Notes under the pieces: generated by a model | What the model was told of the DNA's origin: nothing | The model's database searches: none | Seen by the model: only the letters and a program-made list of their open reading frames with translations | Shown: piece by piece, positions 49,601 to 62,512 of the stretch | Position numbering within the stretch: position 1 is the stretch's first letter | Layout: every line of letters begins with the position of its first letter | Position numbers and translations under genes: made by a program | NCBI RefSeq assembly: GCF_028476545.1 | Contig: NW_026733782.1 | Coordinates: 1 to 64,000 of the forward strand | DNA from: Physella acuta | Taxonomy: Eukaryota > Mollusca > Gastropoda > Physidae | Direction of reading: 5' to 3' | DNA length: 64,000 nucleotides

Positions 49601-51420
49601 ACATAGATCCTAGTTATACATGAGGCCATTCATATTGTAATGTCTTATCAACTTGCTGAGCAGCACGAATGAACATTTTGTGTATTGACAAACAAAGATT
49701 GACAATACATCCATTGTTCATTCTTCAGCAAATTTTGTATCCATTCATCTATTTCTGTAAAGATGTGTTTATGTTGTTTTCTTGTTTTGTTTTGTAATGC
49801 GTCTTTGAAAAACGGATTTCAATTTTCCGAAACTGAATGCAACGTCAGTTGTCCCATTATCGCGTTTCTCTTCCAAAGAAAATGGTTTTTATCATCCGAT
49901 TGAGGGACATTTCTGTATGTACGTAGGTTGGACGGCTCTGTTTACACAAGATGTGATCGAGCGAAGAAATCGAGTTTGTATAAAGCACAAAACTTGCAAC
50001 TTTACACTGGTGACAACAAACAATTTCTTTTTCTTTTATTCAATCTAGTTTCTTGATTTTTCCAACTTCTCGATAGATTCACTTTTGATTTGTTCTAAGA
50101 AAAAAACAAACAACCGCCAGTTTCTTTAGAGCCGTTGATGATTGATGTCAGTCTTTTGCCGATTTAGACTCCGCCCCCTTCTATAGTCCCACTTTGGTAC
50201 AGTCAGCCCCCCCCCCCCACTAATGTAACTTCAACCTACACCTCCCACCCTTAAGCGAGTTTTCTTTTTTAAAACAGGTAATTATGTCTTACATACGGTC
50301 AAGATAAGGTATATTAATCAATTTTTGTTACAAATTTATACGCAAACTTAGTGGGAAATAACTTCGAAAATTCAGTTTTAAAAATTATTTAAAGGTTTTA
50401 CGTAGTATTTTTAAACCGCCCCCCCCTCCCCCCGTCATAACATATCGTAACAAAATACGAATCCTCTCAAGACGATCCCTTTATGGACAAGCAGCTATGA
50501 GTAAGAAAAAATTGATAGTTAACAAATTTTAATCACAACAGCTTGTTATAGTTCGAATATTTGGAGTTCTACAACAAGCCTCTGTGTCCGTCGAATTTAA
50601 CTACTCATCCCAATAACTTCTCTACATATTCTCCAATTAATACATTTATTGTCCTTAACATATCTTTATCTCATTTAGCTCATAGAACTCCGCAGTGAAT
50701 TCCATCTTTTTATCTCACTTAGCTCATATATCTCCGCAGTGAATTCCAATCATGCTGAATAAAAATAAAACAGACAAATTATGTTTCTCAGTGAGATTTA
50801 GGCTGATTGTAATTATTCTGTGAATAGTTTATTTACATACAAACTGGACATTATTGTTTTGAGAATGTATTTTGTCATAGAGGCCAGGCTGTATTTTAAG
50901 TCTAAGGGAAGGGAATCGCGTACCTTTTACATCCCTACGTCCAGAACTGCAATGTGTTAACCACACTATCACTTCACATGCCGAGAACACGGAAACAGAA
51001 ACAGGTGAACTCTGCTTCACCTGCTCCATCAACCCTCAGCTTCGACGGGTAACTGTACTTTCAGAATTACCTAACTTGAAAAAAAAATTTAATCAGCTCA
51101 ACTAGATTTCTTAAAATTGAAGTTTTTCTCTCTATGAGATCATTTAGTTATCTAGCTTGGTTGTTTAGATCGTGAATAACAAAGCGCCATAGATTTTGTC
51201 TCCTAGTGAAACAATTAGGCTGATATCCGCTACTTATTGTGAATAATTTACAACTAAACATCCACAACCAGATGCTGTCGGCTCTGATCAGGTTATGCTA
51301 ATACAAGTTTCCATAAAACAACGACCTCCCGCGTGATACAACGTCATAGAATATCTCCGTAATGAGTTGCAAGCATTGAATGTTTATTTTGTAACATTAG
51401 CATGGCTAATTTAATTTTGG
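49601..51420. other. No gene recognised
   Basis: Mostly AT-rich DNA with C tracts at 50208 and 50410 and a short local duplication at about 50660-50750 (TATCTCACTTAGCTCAT-type phrase twice). No coding exon is supported. Confidence 0.4.
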
Positions 51421-51429
51421 GATGGTCTC

Positions 51430-51775
51430 ATGGTAGTCATCTTTCCGATATAGATACAGTCAAATTCCGGTCCCACACAGTCAACTTTTAGGTCTCACTG
51501 CAGTCAACTTTCCGGTCTCACGGCAGTCAACTTTCCGGTCTCACGGTAGCCATCTTTCCGGTCTCACGGTAGCCATCTTTCCTAGTCTCACGACAGTTAA
51601 CTTTCCGGTCTCACGGCAGTCAACTTTCCTGTCTCACGGCAGTCAACTTTGAATCCCACGGCAGTCAACTTTCCGCTTTCCGGTCTTATAATGGTCAACT
51701 TTCCGTCTCACGGCAATCATATTTCCGGTCTCACGACAGTCAACTTTTCTGATCTCACGACACTAACCGTTCCCC
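51430..51775. repeat. 23 bp minisatellite CTCACGGCAGTCAACTTTCC
   Basis: About 15 copies built on GGTCTCACGGCAGTCAACTT, with variants AGCCATC for AGTCAAC. Copies are moderately diverged. Confidence 0.92.
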
Positions 51776-52139
51776 ATCCTCCAACACTGTATCACACGTC
51801 ACAAAACGCCAGCCGACTAGTATTACGTCACAAGACTCAACCCCTCCCCCTCACCTCATCAAATACCCATAACTCTGACACTTTTATTTTCCAGAATGAC
51901 AGAATCTCACATTTCTTAGCTCCCCGCCCCCTCTCCACCCACACGCGCTGCTAGTTGTCGACAATATCTGTCTGTCGCCTCCCCCCCCCCCCCACCTCCA
52001 TAGACGCTACAACCTTTTTCTACGTGATTTGCACGTTATATTCATGTGCCCCAAATATAAATCACGCAACATATTTTTACAAGCTTGACTGAAGTCAAAA
52101 CATCTGTTTCTTGCGGGAGCCGGACGTTTTCCCGAAAGA

Positions 52140-52435
52140 CACTTGCCCGAATGCCGTTTGCCCGAAGGCCGATTTCCCGAATGGACACTTGCGACAAATG
52201 CCCGAATGGACACTTGCCCGAATGCGACAAACGCCCGAATGGACACTTGCCCGAATGCGACAAATGCCCGAATGGACACTTGCCCGAATGCGACAAACGC
52301 CCGAATGGACACTTGCCCGAATGCGACAAATGCCCGAATGGACACTTGCCCGAATGCGACAAATGCCCGAATGGACACTTGCCCGAATGCGACAAATGTC
52401 CGAATGCCACTTGCCCGAAAGCCGTTTGCCCGTAG
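52140..52435. repeat. 33 bp minisatellite open in all frames
   Basis: About seven copies of a 33 bp unit, GCCCGAATGGACACTTGCCC plus GAATGCGACAAAT. The period is a multiple of 3 and the unit has no stop in any of the six frames. The left flank uses the same CCCGAA word with other partners. Confidence 0.95.
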
Positions 52436-53639
52436 TGATACAAATTACGTGATTTTTTTCCCCGAAAGAGTTCACGAAAAGGTTAATCTCCGCAAGCCAT
52501 GAAATCACGCACGTGTTTTTTAGTACCCACACAAGTCGAGACAATAGACATCAATTTACTGCGACTCTGTCGTGTTGACGCATTTAAGCAGCTTTTAAGT
52601 AGACAACTTTTTAACCGTTCTCAAATGCAGGCCGCAGGGGAGGGAACCACGAATACATCTTCGTTTAGTTCTCTCCCTTTGTGGGGTGCAGTTAATAGAA
52701 CGATTATTGACACATTTTTTTTTCTCCGTGCTAGTAGTACTACACTGCCTCGCATTAACTTTTTCAGAGCTGTTTGTTTTATAGATTGTGTACAGTTTTA
52801 TGGAGAGGAGGGTTTTTAAATTCCAGAGTGATAGCATTGCTACTATTCTATCATAACATGTCTAAATTTCTAACATTTTTTATACGTGTATTTTTTTTTT
52901 TAAATGATGTATATTTACCCCCCCCCCCCCCCCCCCCGCTTCCACACCCGTATAACTTCTCAATTAACTTCTAATTAGATTTCTGATATTTAGTTTCTTT
53001 AAAAGAGAAAAAAACTTGTCCGTTACTGCAATTTATTTTCTGAACACCGGCGATAAACCTAGTCAAATAACGTCTTCAAATAAATATTGTACAATAAAAA
53101 CAAAAAACAAAATCGCTAAGAAAAATAAAATTTAAACACTATGAAAATGTATATTAATTTATATACCCATACACACATTAGTTATATTATATATAGGCCT
53201 ATATATAAATGGTTATAAATATACATATAATATACTTTTCTATATGCTGGTGTGTGCTATACAAAACTACTGTCTACTAGGAACAGAAACGTGTGTTATT
53301 TAGTCAAAATGTCAGGGGTCAAACAGCAGTACACTCGTGAAAACAAAACAAAAATAAACCTACGGGTCTGTTCCTTACAATTTTAAAATCGATCTCTCAA
53401 CGATTAAGTTACCCGAAAGAGAAACTTGAAGAAAAAGAGACAGTGAGAGAGAGCCAGAAAAAAAATCGCTACCGATATTACCGCGTTACCATAGCAGCCG
53501 AAAGTTTTGTCTGGTAATTATTTGATTTTCTTGATGTTTTATTTGGGCTATAAATCCCAAGGACGAGAGGGAGGCAGATAAGAGGGCAGATAACAGAGGC
53601 GGATCAGAGCGACGGATAGGAGTGGTTGACTGACAGAAT
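52436..53639. other. No gene recognised
   Basis: A frame of about 106 codons at 52499-52819 has no familiar motif and no supporting context. The rest is AT-rich with a C tract at 52918-52937. Confidence 0.4.
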
Positions 53640-53824
53640 CAGAGTTTCTTTCAGGCATCCCTTCAGGGGAATGAGATGTTCTTCGGGGCTTAGCCCCCCT
53701 CCCCCTCCCCAAACGAAATAGAATTTGTATAGAAAATATATACTTTTACCAGTATCTGCCCCCTAACAAAATTGAGTCCGCCCCCCCCCACCCCACCAGA
53801 GAAAAAAGTCTGAAAGAAACACTG
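53640..53824. mobile_element. hAT-type MITE, poly-G/C family, with target duplication
   Basis: Ends CAGAGTTTCTTTCAGGC and GTCTGAAAGAAACACTG are inverted. Flanks GACAGAAT (53632-53639) and CACAGAAT (53825-53832) match in 7 of 8 bases. The interior has CGAAATAGAATTTGTATAG, ATATATACTTTTACCAGT and C tracts. At 185 bp this looks like the standard form of the family. Confidence 0.85.
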
Positions 53825-53904
53825 CACAGAATAACATGTAATAACACAAATAAATGGCATTACATTTACAAAGTTACATTTTTCTGTCTACATTTCGACT
53901 GCAA

Positions 53905-53907
<3 letters not shown>

Positions 53908-53978
<71 letters not shown>

Positions 53979-54002
53979 ATGTATGTATGTATGTATGTAT
54001 TT
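53908..54002. repeat. (TA)n and (GTAT)n microsatellite
   Basis: A TA tract passes into GTGTGT and GTAT units. Confidence 0.97.
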
Positions 54003-54780
54003 ATATCGATATTTTGAAATGAAAAAAATACAAACACATCAATTTTAGGACAAAAAATAAACTTAACATGCATGCGAGACTCTTATTTGAATTCTAATTC
54101 GGCTTTAATTAACATGTTTATTTTTTTCCCCCCAGAATGCATGTGACGAAAGAAATAATTGCAGCATAGTGGTGATTATTGAGTCACGTGGGGGGAAAAC
54201 CGGAAACGAATGAGCAGAATTGATGTTCTTTGAATTGATGGTCTCTGCCATATTTTAGGCAGGAAAAAAAACTGCAACGTCAGAAATAAAAAATTTGGTC
54301 GGAAGTTGTACAAAACTGGCCAGAACAGCTTGCCAAGTTTCCTTTTCTCTGCATATCAGTAAATAATCTGCATCTGGAGGGAGAGAATCCATACAGAGGA
54401 GAAAGGCGGTGTAACTCAGAAAGGAAGTTCTGCATATTGACGAAAATTGCAGACTACCATACTGAAATTTATTCAAATTGATATTTTCTGCTCTCCGAAC
54501 TTGGAGACGATGATGTAAAGGGAGGCAAAAAGAGCTAAAAAATACAATTATAGCCCTTTATTTTATAACAAAAAATCAAATTTCATTGGATTATATTTAT
54601 TGATTACAAATGGAGTAAAGTAAGAAAGACTACTTCAGAGTTTAAACGTGTTGATTACATAAAACAAGAACACAAAGCTTTCCAGCATGTTGGATTTCAT
54701 TACCTTCAGATAAGAAAACAGAAAAAAAACAATAACAGACTTATTTTAACAACAAAATAACCAACAGAGACCCAGCTGTG
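54003..54780. other. No gene recognised upstream of synapsin exon
   Basis: AT-rich DNA; a C tract precedes CAGAATGCATGTGACG at 54135, but no exon can be supported. Confidence 0.4.
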
Positions 54781-54869
54781 GGGGTCTCAGATCAGGTCCC
54801 GTACCGGTGCCCACCCCAACCGCCACAATTCAGGCGCCCGACCCCACAGACCCCATCTCTTATTTTCAG

Positions 54870-54962
54870 TATCTTTTCGTCTCCATTTCCGCAAAGTGCG
54901 CCGCTACCCTCCCCATCGCCAAAATTTCGTTCTCAAACTTCAAAGATTCCTTCGGGTCCGGG
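54870..54962 (+). other. Synapsin 5' UTR portion
   Basis: It lies between the probable acceptor at 54869 and the start codon. It is open in the synapsin frame, but translation from an upstream ATG at 54807 would lie across that acceptor, so it is treated as UTR. Confidence 0.45.
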
Positions 54963-55210
54963 ATGAATTTCCTGCGACGCCGGTTCTCGTCCGGGGACCT
55001 CCAGGGCGAGGCCAACGAGAAGGAGGAGCCCCCGCATGTGGGGCCCCTCAACTTCAAGAAGGGCCCCAGCCCCAGCGCGCCCAACTCCCCGTCCAAGAGT
55101 TCGAGCGCGGCCAACATCGGACAAAGGTTCTTCTCCTCCACGGCCAAGCCGGCCATCAACAAGGACAGGTGTAAGACGCTGTTGGTCATCGATGATGAGC
55201 ACACGGACTG
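54963..55210 (+). CDS. Syn: Synapsin, first coding exon (partial gene)
   Basis: Synapsins tether synaptic vesicles to actin and to each other at presynaptic terminals. This exon encodes 82 full residues, starts MNFLRRRFSSGDL and ends KTLLVIDDEHTDW with a split Trp codon before GTGAGT. RRRFS is the conserved domain A site for PKA and CaM kinase I. The Ser/Pro-rich stretch GPSPSAPNSPSKSSSAA is the variable linker, and CKTLLVIDDEHTDW is the start of the ATP-grasp-like domain C. It reads almost like Aplysia synapsin as I remember it. The frame is also open upstream to 54807, but the Met at 54963 matches the family start. A good acceptor (TCTTATTTTCAG) ends at 54869, so a non-coding upstream exon is likely. 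The next exon was not found before 64000, so intron 1 exceeds 8.7 kb. The exon is GC-rich compared with its surroundings. Confidence 0.97.
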
Positions 55211-55815
55211 GTGAGTTGATCTCTGTTGTTTTAATTTTTTTTTAGACGTGATTCACTATCTTGTGTTGTCGGCTGATCTCTTTAGTTATGATTTTACCAC
55301 CATTGTGGTGAGTTGATCTAATGTTGTTGTTTTGTTGTTAGACGTGATTCATTACCTTTGTTGACAGTTGATCTTTATGTTTCATGACTTCACCGCCATT
55401 GTTATGAGTTGGTCTCTTTGTTTTCTGATTACATCATCCCTGAGGTGAGTTGATCTCTGCTACTTTTTTTAAGACACGATTCACTACCTTGTGTGGACGG
55501 TTGATCTCTTTTGTTATGATTTTACCACCATTGTTATGAGTTGATCTCTTTGTTTTCTGATTTTCATCCCTGAGGTGAGTTGATCTCTGTTGTTTATTTA
55601 AAGACATGATTCACTACATCATGTTGTCAGTTGATCTCTGTGTTTTATCATTTCATCACCAAATGTGGTGAGTTGATCTCTATGATTCATAACCTCACAG
55701 CAACTGAGGTGAATTGACCTCTTTGTTTTGTTATTTCACCGCCACTTTGGAGAGTTGACCTCTTTGTATTTTTCATGATACACTTTCATGTTTAGTGAGT
55801 TGATTTCGTCTCTTT
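55211..55815 (+). repeat. Degenerate tandem array of donor-like units in synapsin intron 1
   Basis: The real donor sequence GTGAGTTGATCTCTGTTGTT is the first of about ten units. Later units read GTGAGTTGATCTAATG, GTGAGTTGATCTCTGC, GTGAGTTGATCTCTATG and the like, spaced about 50-70 bases apart and separated by GATTCACTACC or GATTTTACCACCATTG. Confidence 0.8.
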
Positions 55816-55870
55816 GTGACTATAGTGCTAGAAGAGTTCGAATCTGAGACGGGAAATCCTTAGATTTATC

Positions 55871-56040
55871 GGTATGGTGTGGTCTAAGGATAGTAACTTT
55901 GACTACTAATGCGAAAGTCTTGTCCGTCGATCTCTGAGACGTACTGAAGTCGAGTTGGTGTGAGTAAAATCGGCTGGATACAGTGCTGATCACAGAAACC
56001 CTTCATACGCCGTGGTCAAAGTAACAGATGAACTCTACTG
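55871..56040 (+). repeat. Diverged SINE family B copy
   Basis: Plus-strand head GGTATGGTGTGGTCTAAGGA, body GGCTGGATACAGTGCTGATC and tail AACAGATGAACTCTACT fit family B, with many differences. Confidence 0.6.
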
Positions 56041-57439
56041 TACCTGCATTATAGACAAACTGTTACCGCTTGAAGAAATCAGCCCAAGTTTAAATCTGAA
56101 CCTTAACGTTAAACTCATCACATGTCTCTTAAACTAACCCTTACTCTTAAAGAAAAAAAAATCTAATTTCAAAGCCCTATATGTTAGCTTCAACCTCACC
56201 ACCCCCCCCCCCCACACACACACACACACCACCCCTTCCTACATACAGTACTGAACTCAACATCTTTTTTAAAATTCAAATATTATTCTTGCCCAATCAC
56301 CGCCTAATAAAGAATCTGTTCAGAGCTAGACTCGTTGTTCTCTAATAAAACGGGGAAAGCGAAAATCAATTCCTTCAATGGTCTATTTAGATCTCGCACG
56401 CCATTTACTGGTTTTCTAATGGAGTTTTCTAATTGACGTCTTCCCCTTTTCTCTAAAAAAAACAACAACAAAACAACTATGAATGCAATTTTTCAATGGA
56501 ACAAATTAAAGTCTCGTTAGACAAAAGTCTGATTTTGTCTAAACGAAGAAATTAGATTTCAAATAAAGAAATTAATTTAAATATAATTCACTTTTCATTA
56601 TTTTGGAGCTGTTTAATTTTATTTTTCAAAAGACTTAATTTGTGTCCAAGAAACATCAGAATTTATAATGAAACTAATATAAAACTGCCCGGAATTTCCC
56701 AAGATAGTTTACTTGCATGCTGACTAGTATGCCTACTTTTAAAAAAAAGTTTTAATATAAAGGACTCATGGGATTTTTTGCTTTTAAAATTTTTCTAATA
56801 ACCGAAAGGAAACGTGAAAAAAAACCGAGTTGATCAATACGAACTGGTTGGTTTCCAGCAAATCATTTTTTTTTTCTTCTCCTTTCCTTACAAATGCCCA
56901 ACATCCCCCCAGGCAGAACACTACTGAAAAATCTGGCCAGTATTCAAGAACGACAAAAAAAAAAGATAACTTACTTCTTTACCAGCTATGAATTATGGGA
57001 AATGATGTAATCAACGTTATAAATTAAATAATGATTGAGTTTAACGTTTTAAAAAATATATTCCTTTTCTGCAACTTCATGGATTATATTGTGTACGTAA
57101 GATTCCTGAAGACTTAATGAAAATGGTGCCAGACGTTATTGATGGCTGAGAAATGAAGGGGAAGACTCGTCCCGTCCCCTGTCCCTGGTTACGATCTCCC
57201 CCCCCCCCCATCATCTAGTGCAAGTCGAATCGATAGACCATTTCACATCAGAGTTATCTAACACAAGGCGCCTCACACTTGTATCACTTTCTACCCTCAA
57301 CATCAGCTATTTTTTTACTTTCTTCTCTGATTTAAAAGTATAGTACAACATTTATTGCTCTTCTTCTTTCTCTTCTTCGTTGTACAATTAGTTGGGATTT
57401 CTGCAAACCTATTAAGCATTCTGTGTCAGAAATGTATGG
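56041..57439. other. Intron DNA, no exon recognised
   Basis: AT-rich intronic sequence with a C/CA stretch at 56201-56230 and a C tract at 57199. No synapsin exon 2 motif is encoded here. Confidence 0.5.
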
Positions 57440-57640
57440 TCAGTTGGCTCCGATTTCAGCCTGCTTTTATTTCTGGATTTGCTTTCATAGCTTTTGTCCA
57501 TCAAACTACAAGGCAGCATTTGTTTGATTTTAGAGTTTTCTCTCCCAGATGAGTTGCTTTCTCCAGCTAATATATGCGCCTCATCTGCCTGTGATCTCGG
57601 GACTTTCATGTTTGCAATAGTGCTCTCTCCCACCATATCC
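57440..57640 (-). repeat. SINE family A copy
   Basis: The reverse complement matches the body of the SINE at 625: GCTGCCTTGTAGTTTG, GCTATGAAAGCAAATCC and AGGCTGAAATCGGAGCC, with a tRNA-like head toward 57640. It is diverged from the first copy. Confidence 0.75.
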
Positions 57641-58955
57641 AGTCGTCAACATGGCATTTCAAAAGAAAAGCATAATCTGCCCCCCCCCCCTCTTTCCCCA
57701 GATATTGATACCACTCACGTTTCGGGCTCACAATGCATATTTGGGGAAGCGCTGTATATTTTTAAGCTGACAGGATCGAATACAGCCCATGTAAGTGAAT
57801 ACTTAAAATAACAATTGGAATGTATAGTATGTATACACCCGCAAACGTAATATGGCGATTGTAATGTACATTTATTTTTCTCAAATAGCCTACAACATTA
57901 GCTTACAAATGTTGAAGGTGTAGCTCAATATTACTACGACAGTTTTCTATTTGACTTTAAACCCCTTTTGATTTTCCCCTAGCGCACGAGGTAAAAAAAA
58001 TTTATGTATGTAAACCTCAATCCTTTAATAGTAGCGACAACAAGCTTTTGTCGTCATAAAATCGTTTGAACCTCAGGGTTCGAACATAATGCCTTTAATT
58101 ATTTTAATAGAGAGCGTTCGTATCCCGATTCTGGAAAACCTGCGTCAATCACCAGTTCGGTGACACACTGTAAAGGGTACGCACCAAACTGATCGGGAAA
58201 ACACTTGTGCAACCAGCTGCGTCACTAGTTTAGGTGTCACCCGGTGCAACCGCCTTGTGACGTCACTGTGTGTCACCCTTACCTGCATCTTCACTGCGCC
58301 AGGTGGGATGCCGGAAACACACCTTGAAATACCTGGAAGAGAGGACTTGTCTTGGTGTTCATGGAACAAAAATGTCGATGCTATTCTTGAATTAAAACTC
58401 CTTAACATTGGGGTATACGAACTTAGTGCTTACCATCTGTTATGTTTTAGTTTGTAGACTAAAGTCACCTTCGACACTTGTTAAAAGCAATTAATTATTA
58501 TTCCTATCCCCTCCCCCAACCCCAAATTGACAGTCCCGTCAATCACCAACACATTTAATACCAAACCCCGACAAAATGTGTTGCTAAATTCCCCTTAAGA
58601 TCAAGAGTTATTCACTAAAGAACAAATTACGGAACTGAAAAAATCCGCTAGCCGGGAGTGATGGAGATTTTCTCACCGGTATAGTGATCGATCTACGCTT
58701 CAAGCCGTGATAAAATATTCCGGGGAAAAATGTTGGGCTACACCGGAACTGTTAAGAATATAATTTTTCAAGGATATTTTGATTTTTGTTTGATTCAAAA
58801 GTTCTGATGGACGTACTGGCCCTGTTTAAGTTTGGTAATTTTAAGTTTTAGTGAGCAAAAGATAAGAAAATTTTTAAGACTAATCAGCATATGCTGTTTT
58901 TTTTACAAAATTAAAATTAAATCTTTTTGCACAAATTAAAAGCAAGAGAAAAATA
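57641..58955. other. Intron DNA, no exon recognised
   Basis: Unique-looking sequence. No coding exon or clear repeat apart from a C tract at 57681. Confidence 0.45.
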
Positions 58956-58959
58956 AAAG

Positions 58960-59930
58960 ACCGCAACACTGGACCACAACATTGGACCACAACACTGGAC
59001 CACAGCATTGGACCACAACACTAGACTACAACACTAGATCACAACACTAGACCACAACATTAGACCACAACACTAGACCACAACACTAGACTACAACACT
59101 AGATCACAACACTAGACCACACCATTAGACCACAACACTAGAACACAACACTGGACCACAATACTAGACCACAATACTAGACCACAATACTAGACCACAA
59201 CACCAGACCACAACACCAGACCACAACACCAGACCACAACACCAGACCACAACACTAGACCACAGCATTGGACCACAGCATTGGACCACAACACTAGACT
59301 ACAACACTAGATCACAACACTAGACCACAACATTAGACCACAACACTAGACCACAACACTAGACCACAAAACTACAACATTGGACTACAACACTAGATCA
59401 CAATACTAAACCACAACACTAGACCACAACACTAGACCACAACACTAGACTACAACACTAGACCACAACACTAGACCACAACACTAGACTATAACACTAG
59501 ACCACAACACTAGACTACAACACTAGACCACAACACTAGACCACAACACTAGACTATAACACTAGACCACAACACTAGACCACAACACTAGACCATAACA
59601 CTAGATCACAACACTAGACCACAACACTAGACTACAACACTAGACCACAACACTAGACCACAACACCAGACCACAACACTAGACCACAACACTAGACCAC
59701 AACACTAGACCACAACATTAGACTACAACACTAGACCACAACACTAGACCACAACACTAGACCACAACACTAGACCACAACATTAGACTACAACACTAGA
59801 CCACAACACTAGACCACAACACTAGACCACAACACTAGACCACAACATTATACTACAACATTAGACTACAACACTAGACCACAACACTAGACCACAACAT
59901 TGGACCACTACACAAGACCACAACACCGTC
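58960..59930. repeat. 13 bp satellite ACCACAACACTAG
   Basis: About 75 copies of ACCACAACACTAG with recurrent variants (GACTACAACACTAG, ATTAG, ATTGG, ACCAG). Several variant strings recur at a distance, for example the run beginning ACCACAGCATTGG near 59000 and again near 59265, showing block duplication. Confidence 0.97.
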
Positions 59931-60034
59931 CGACTTCATTAAATGTCTCAATCATCTAGGAAGAACATAACATTGACATTTCTGTCTGTTTGATAGGGGT
60001 TCAAGGTACAGGGTGCTTAACTTTACACCTACAA

Positions 60035-60244
60035 CAGTGGTTCTTAACTTGGGTTAGATCGAACCCCAGGGATTTCGGCGAGTCAGTCTCAAGGGTTCGA
60101 CGAACGTCTAGACACACATCCGACTACTATGGTTCACGATCAGATTTAGTCAGTGCGGACATTAGAACTATTAAGTACGGTTCGGTGAATGCGCTTATTA
60201 AACTAGTGGGGTTCGTTACTTCCAAAAAAGGCTAAGAACCACTG
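60035..60244. mobile_element. hAT-type MITE, third family, with target duplication
   Basis: Ends CAGTGGTTCTTAACTTG and GGCTAAGAACCACTG are inverted. Flanks ACCTACAA (60027-60034) and AGCTACAA (60245-60252) match in 7 of 8 bases. The CAGTGGTTCTTAAC end is widespread in animal hAT elements. The 210 bp copy has no coding capacity. Confidence 0.88.
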
Positions 60245-60531
60245 AGCTACAAACAAAGAAACAAAACATCCATTAACAGAAATAGCCCCAGTCCACCTGA
60301 TCTCTTATTGCGCAATACAACAACCTGCAGAAAAAAAACCCCACTGAAGTTAATAAAAAACAAATAAGCTGACAAAAACCATGCCTCAGATGTGAGCGAC
60401 GCTAAAAAGAACCACAGACCTTCATGAGGGTAATGCCATGTCAATACAAACAGTACTAAAATGTAAAAATAGAACTTACTGGTTCAAGTGCACACACATT
60501 ATTGTGGCGCTATGGTCATGTAACTGGTTGG

Positions 60532-60944
60532 CAGAGTATCTTCCAGGCATCTCTTCGGTGTGGGGGGGGGGGGGGACACTTGATATTTTCGGGATGGCGG
60601 TCGCCATTTTCCGAGGGGGGGGGGCGGACACTGGTAAAAGTATGTTTTCTATGTAAATTCCCTTTCGTTGGGGGGGGGGGGGGGTAGACTTGCTTCGGGG
60701 AGCCCCCTCGAATAGATGCCCCCAAAAAAAGTCTACCGCACCCCTCCCCCCCCCCCCACCCCAAAGTCTACCCCCCTCCCCCCCCCCCCCCCGAACGAAA
60801 TGGAATTTATTCAGAAAATATATACTTTTGACAGTGTCCACCACCCCCCACCTCGGAAATTTTAGTCCACCCGTCCCCCAAAAATTTTCAAGTACCCCCC
60901 CCCCCCCCCCCCCCCCCGGAAAAAAAAGTCTGGAAGAAACACTG
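60532..60944. mobile_element. hAT-type MITE, poly-G/C family, head-to-head double copy
   Basis: Ends CAGAGTATCTTCCAGGC and GTCTGGAAGAAACACTG lie between perfect 8 bp duplications CTGGTTGG (60524-60531 and 60945-60952). Inside, a left half with GACACTGGTAAAAGTATG and G tracts is mirrored by a right half with ATATACTTTTGACAGTGTC and C tracts. The 413 bp element is therefore largely self-complementary and over twice the usual family length. Confidence 0.9.
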
Positions 60945-60952
60945 CTGGTTGG

Positions 60953-61516
60953 TGCTGTAAGACATGTCATTGAACACCTAGACGGAAGTACGTCATTTTA
61001 AAATAGCTCTTGTTACCTTGACATTTCGTTATTAATAATCGCAAAATTAATCCTACTTTAGAGATTAGCAGTTTATTTAGAGATTATTCCAATTTTTTTC
61101 TTCTTTTAAAAACACCCCCACACACACTATCAATAAAACAGATTTTTCTTTTTGTTAATTTAAAAATTGCCGTTAGAAGAAAATTATATTGGCAACTTGA
61201 GGCAACGAACGACAAAAAATGTTTTTCAATTTTCATCAACAAGGTGGCTTGTTATTTTTTAGACCAGATTTTTTTAAACAACTTCTTAAAAATTTTGTTT
61301 CCTAAGAAATTGTGTAAAACGCTAGGAAAATTCATTAACTAACGCATTTCTTGACAAGCTAAACAAAAAGTGCGTTGTTTTGTTAAAAGCTTGTTTTTTT
61401 TTCTTACACGCCGAGTGTAGAGATTATTACATTGTCGTCATACCCGGCTGGTCTTAAGTTTGTTAAGGTTGCGGTACATAAGCACAGCAAAGATAAAGAT
61501 ATATATGTTGCCCTCT

Positions 61517-61519
<3 letters not shown>
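60953..61519. other. Intron DNA, no exon recognised
   Basis: AT-rich sequence with no motif of note. Confidence 0.45.
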
Positions 61520-62493
<974 letters not shown>

Positions 62494-62495
62494 AT

Positions 62496-62512
62496 TGGCG
62501 TTGTCGGCAGGA
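62496..62512 (+). other. Primer-binding site, tRNA-Ser-like
   Basis: TGGCGTTGTCGGCAGGA follows the LTR by two bases. Its complement ends ACG plus CCA and, by memory, matches the 3' end of animal tRNA-Ser (AGA) in 16 of 17 bases. Similar TGGCG words recur nearby, so the exact site is not certain. Confidence 0.5.

Noticed and set aside
52499-52819. A 106-codon frame next to the 33 bp array.
   Set aside because: No motif, no splice sites and no matching codon pattern; a frame of this length is expected by chance.
60476-61001. Overlapping Pro-rich and Gly-rich frames on both strands.
   Set aside because: They translate the G and C tracts of the MITE at 60532-60944.
55211-61500. A nested TIMP gene in synapsin intron 1, as known in flies and vertebrates.
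   Set aside because: No CxC-starting netrin-like exon was found on either strand in the part of the intron visible here; it could lie beyond 64000.
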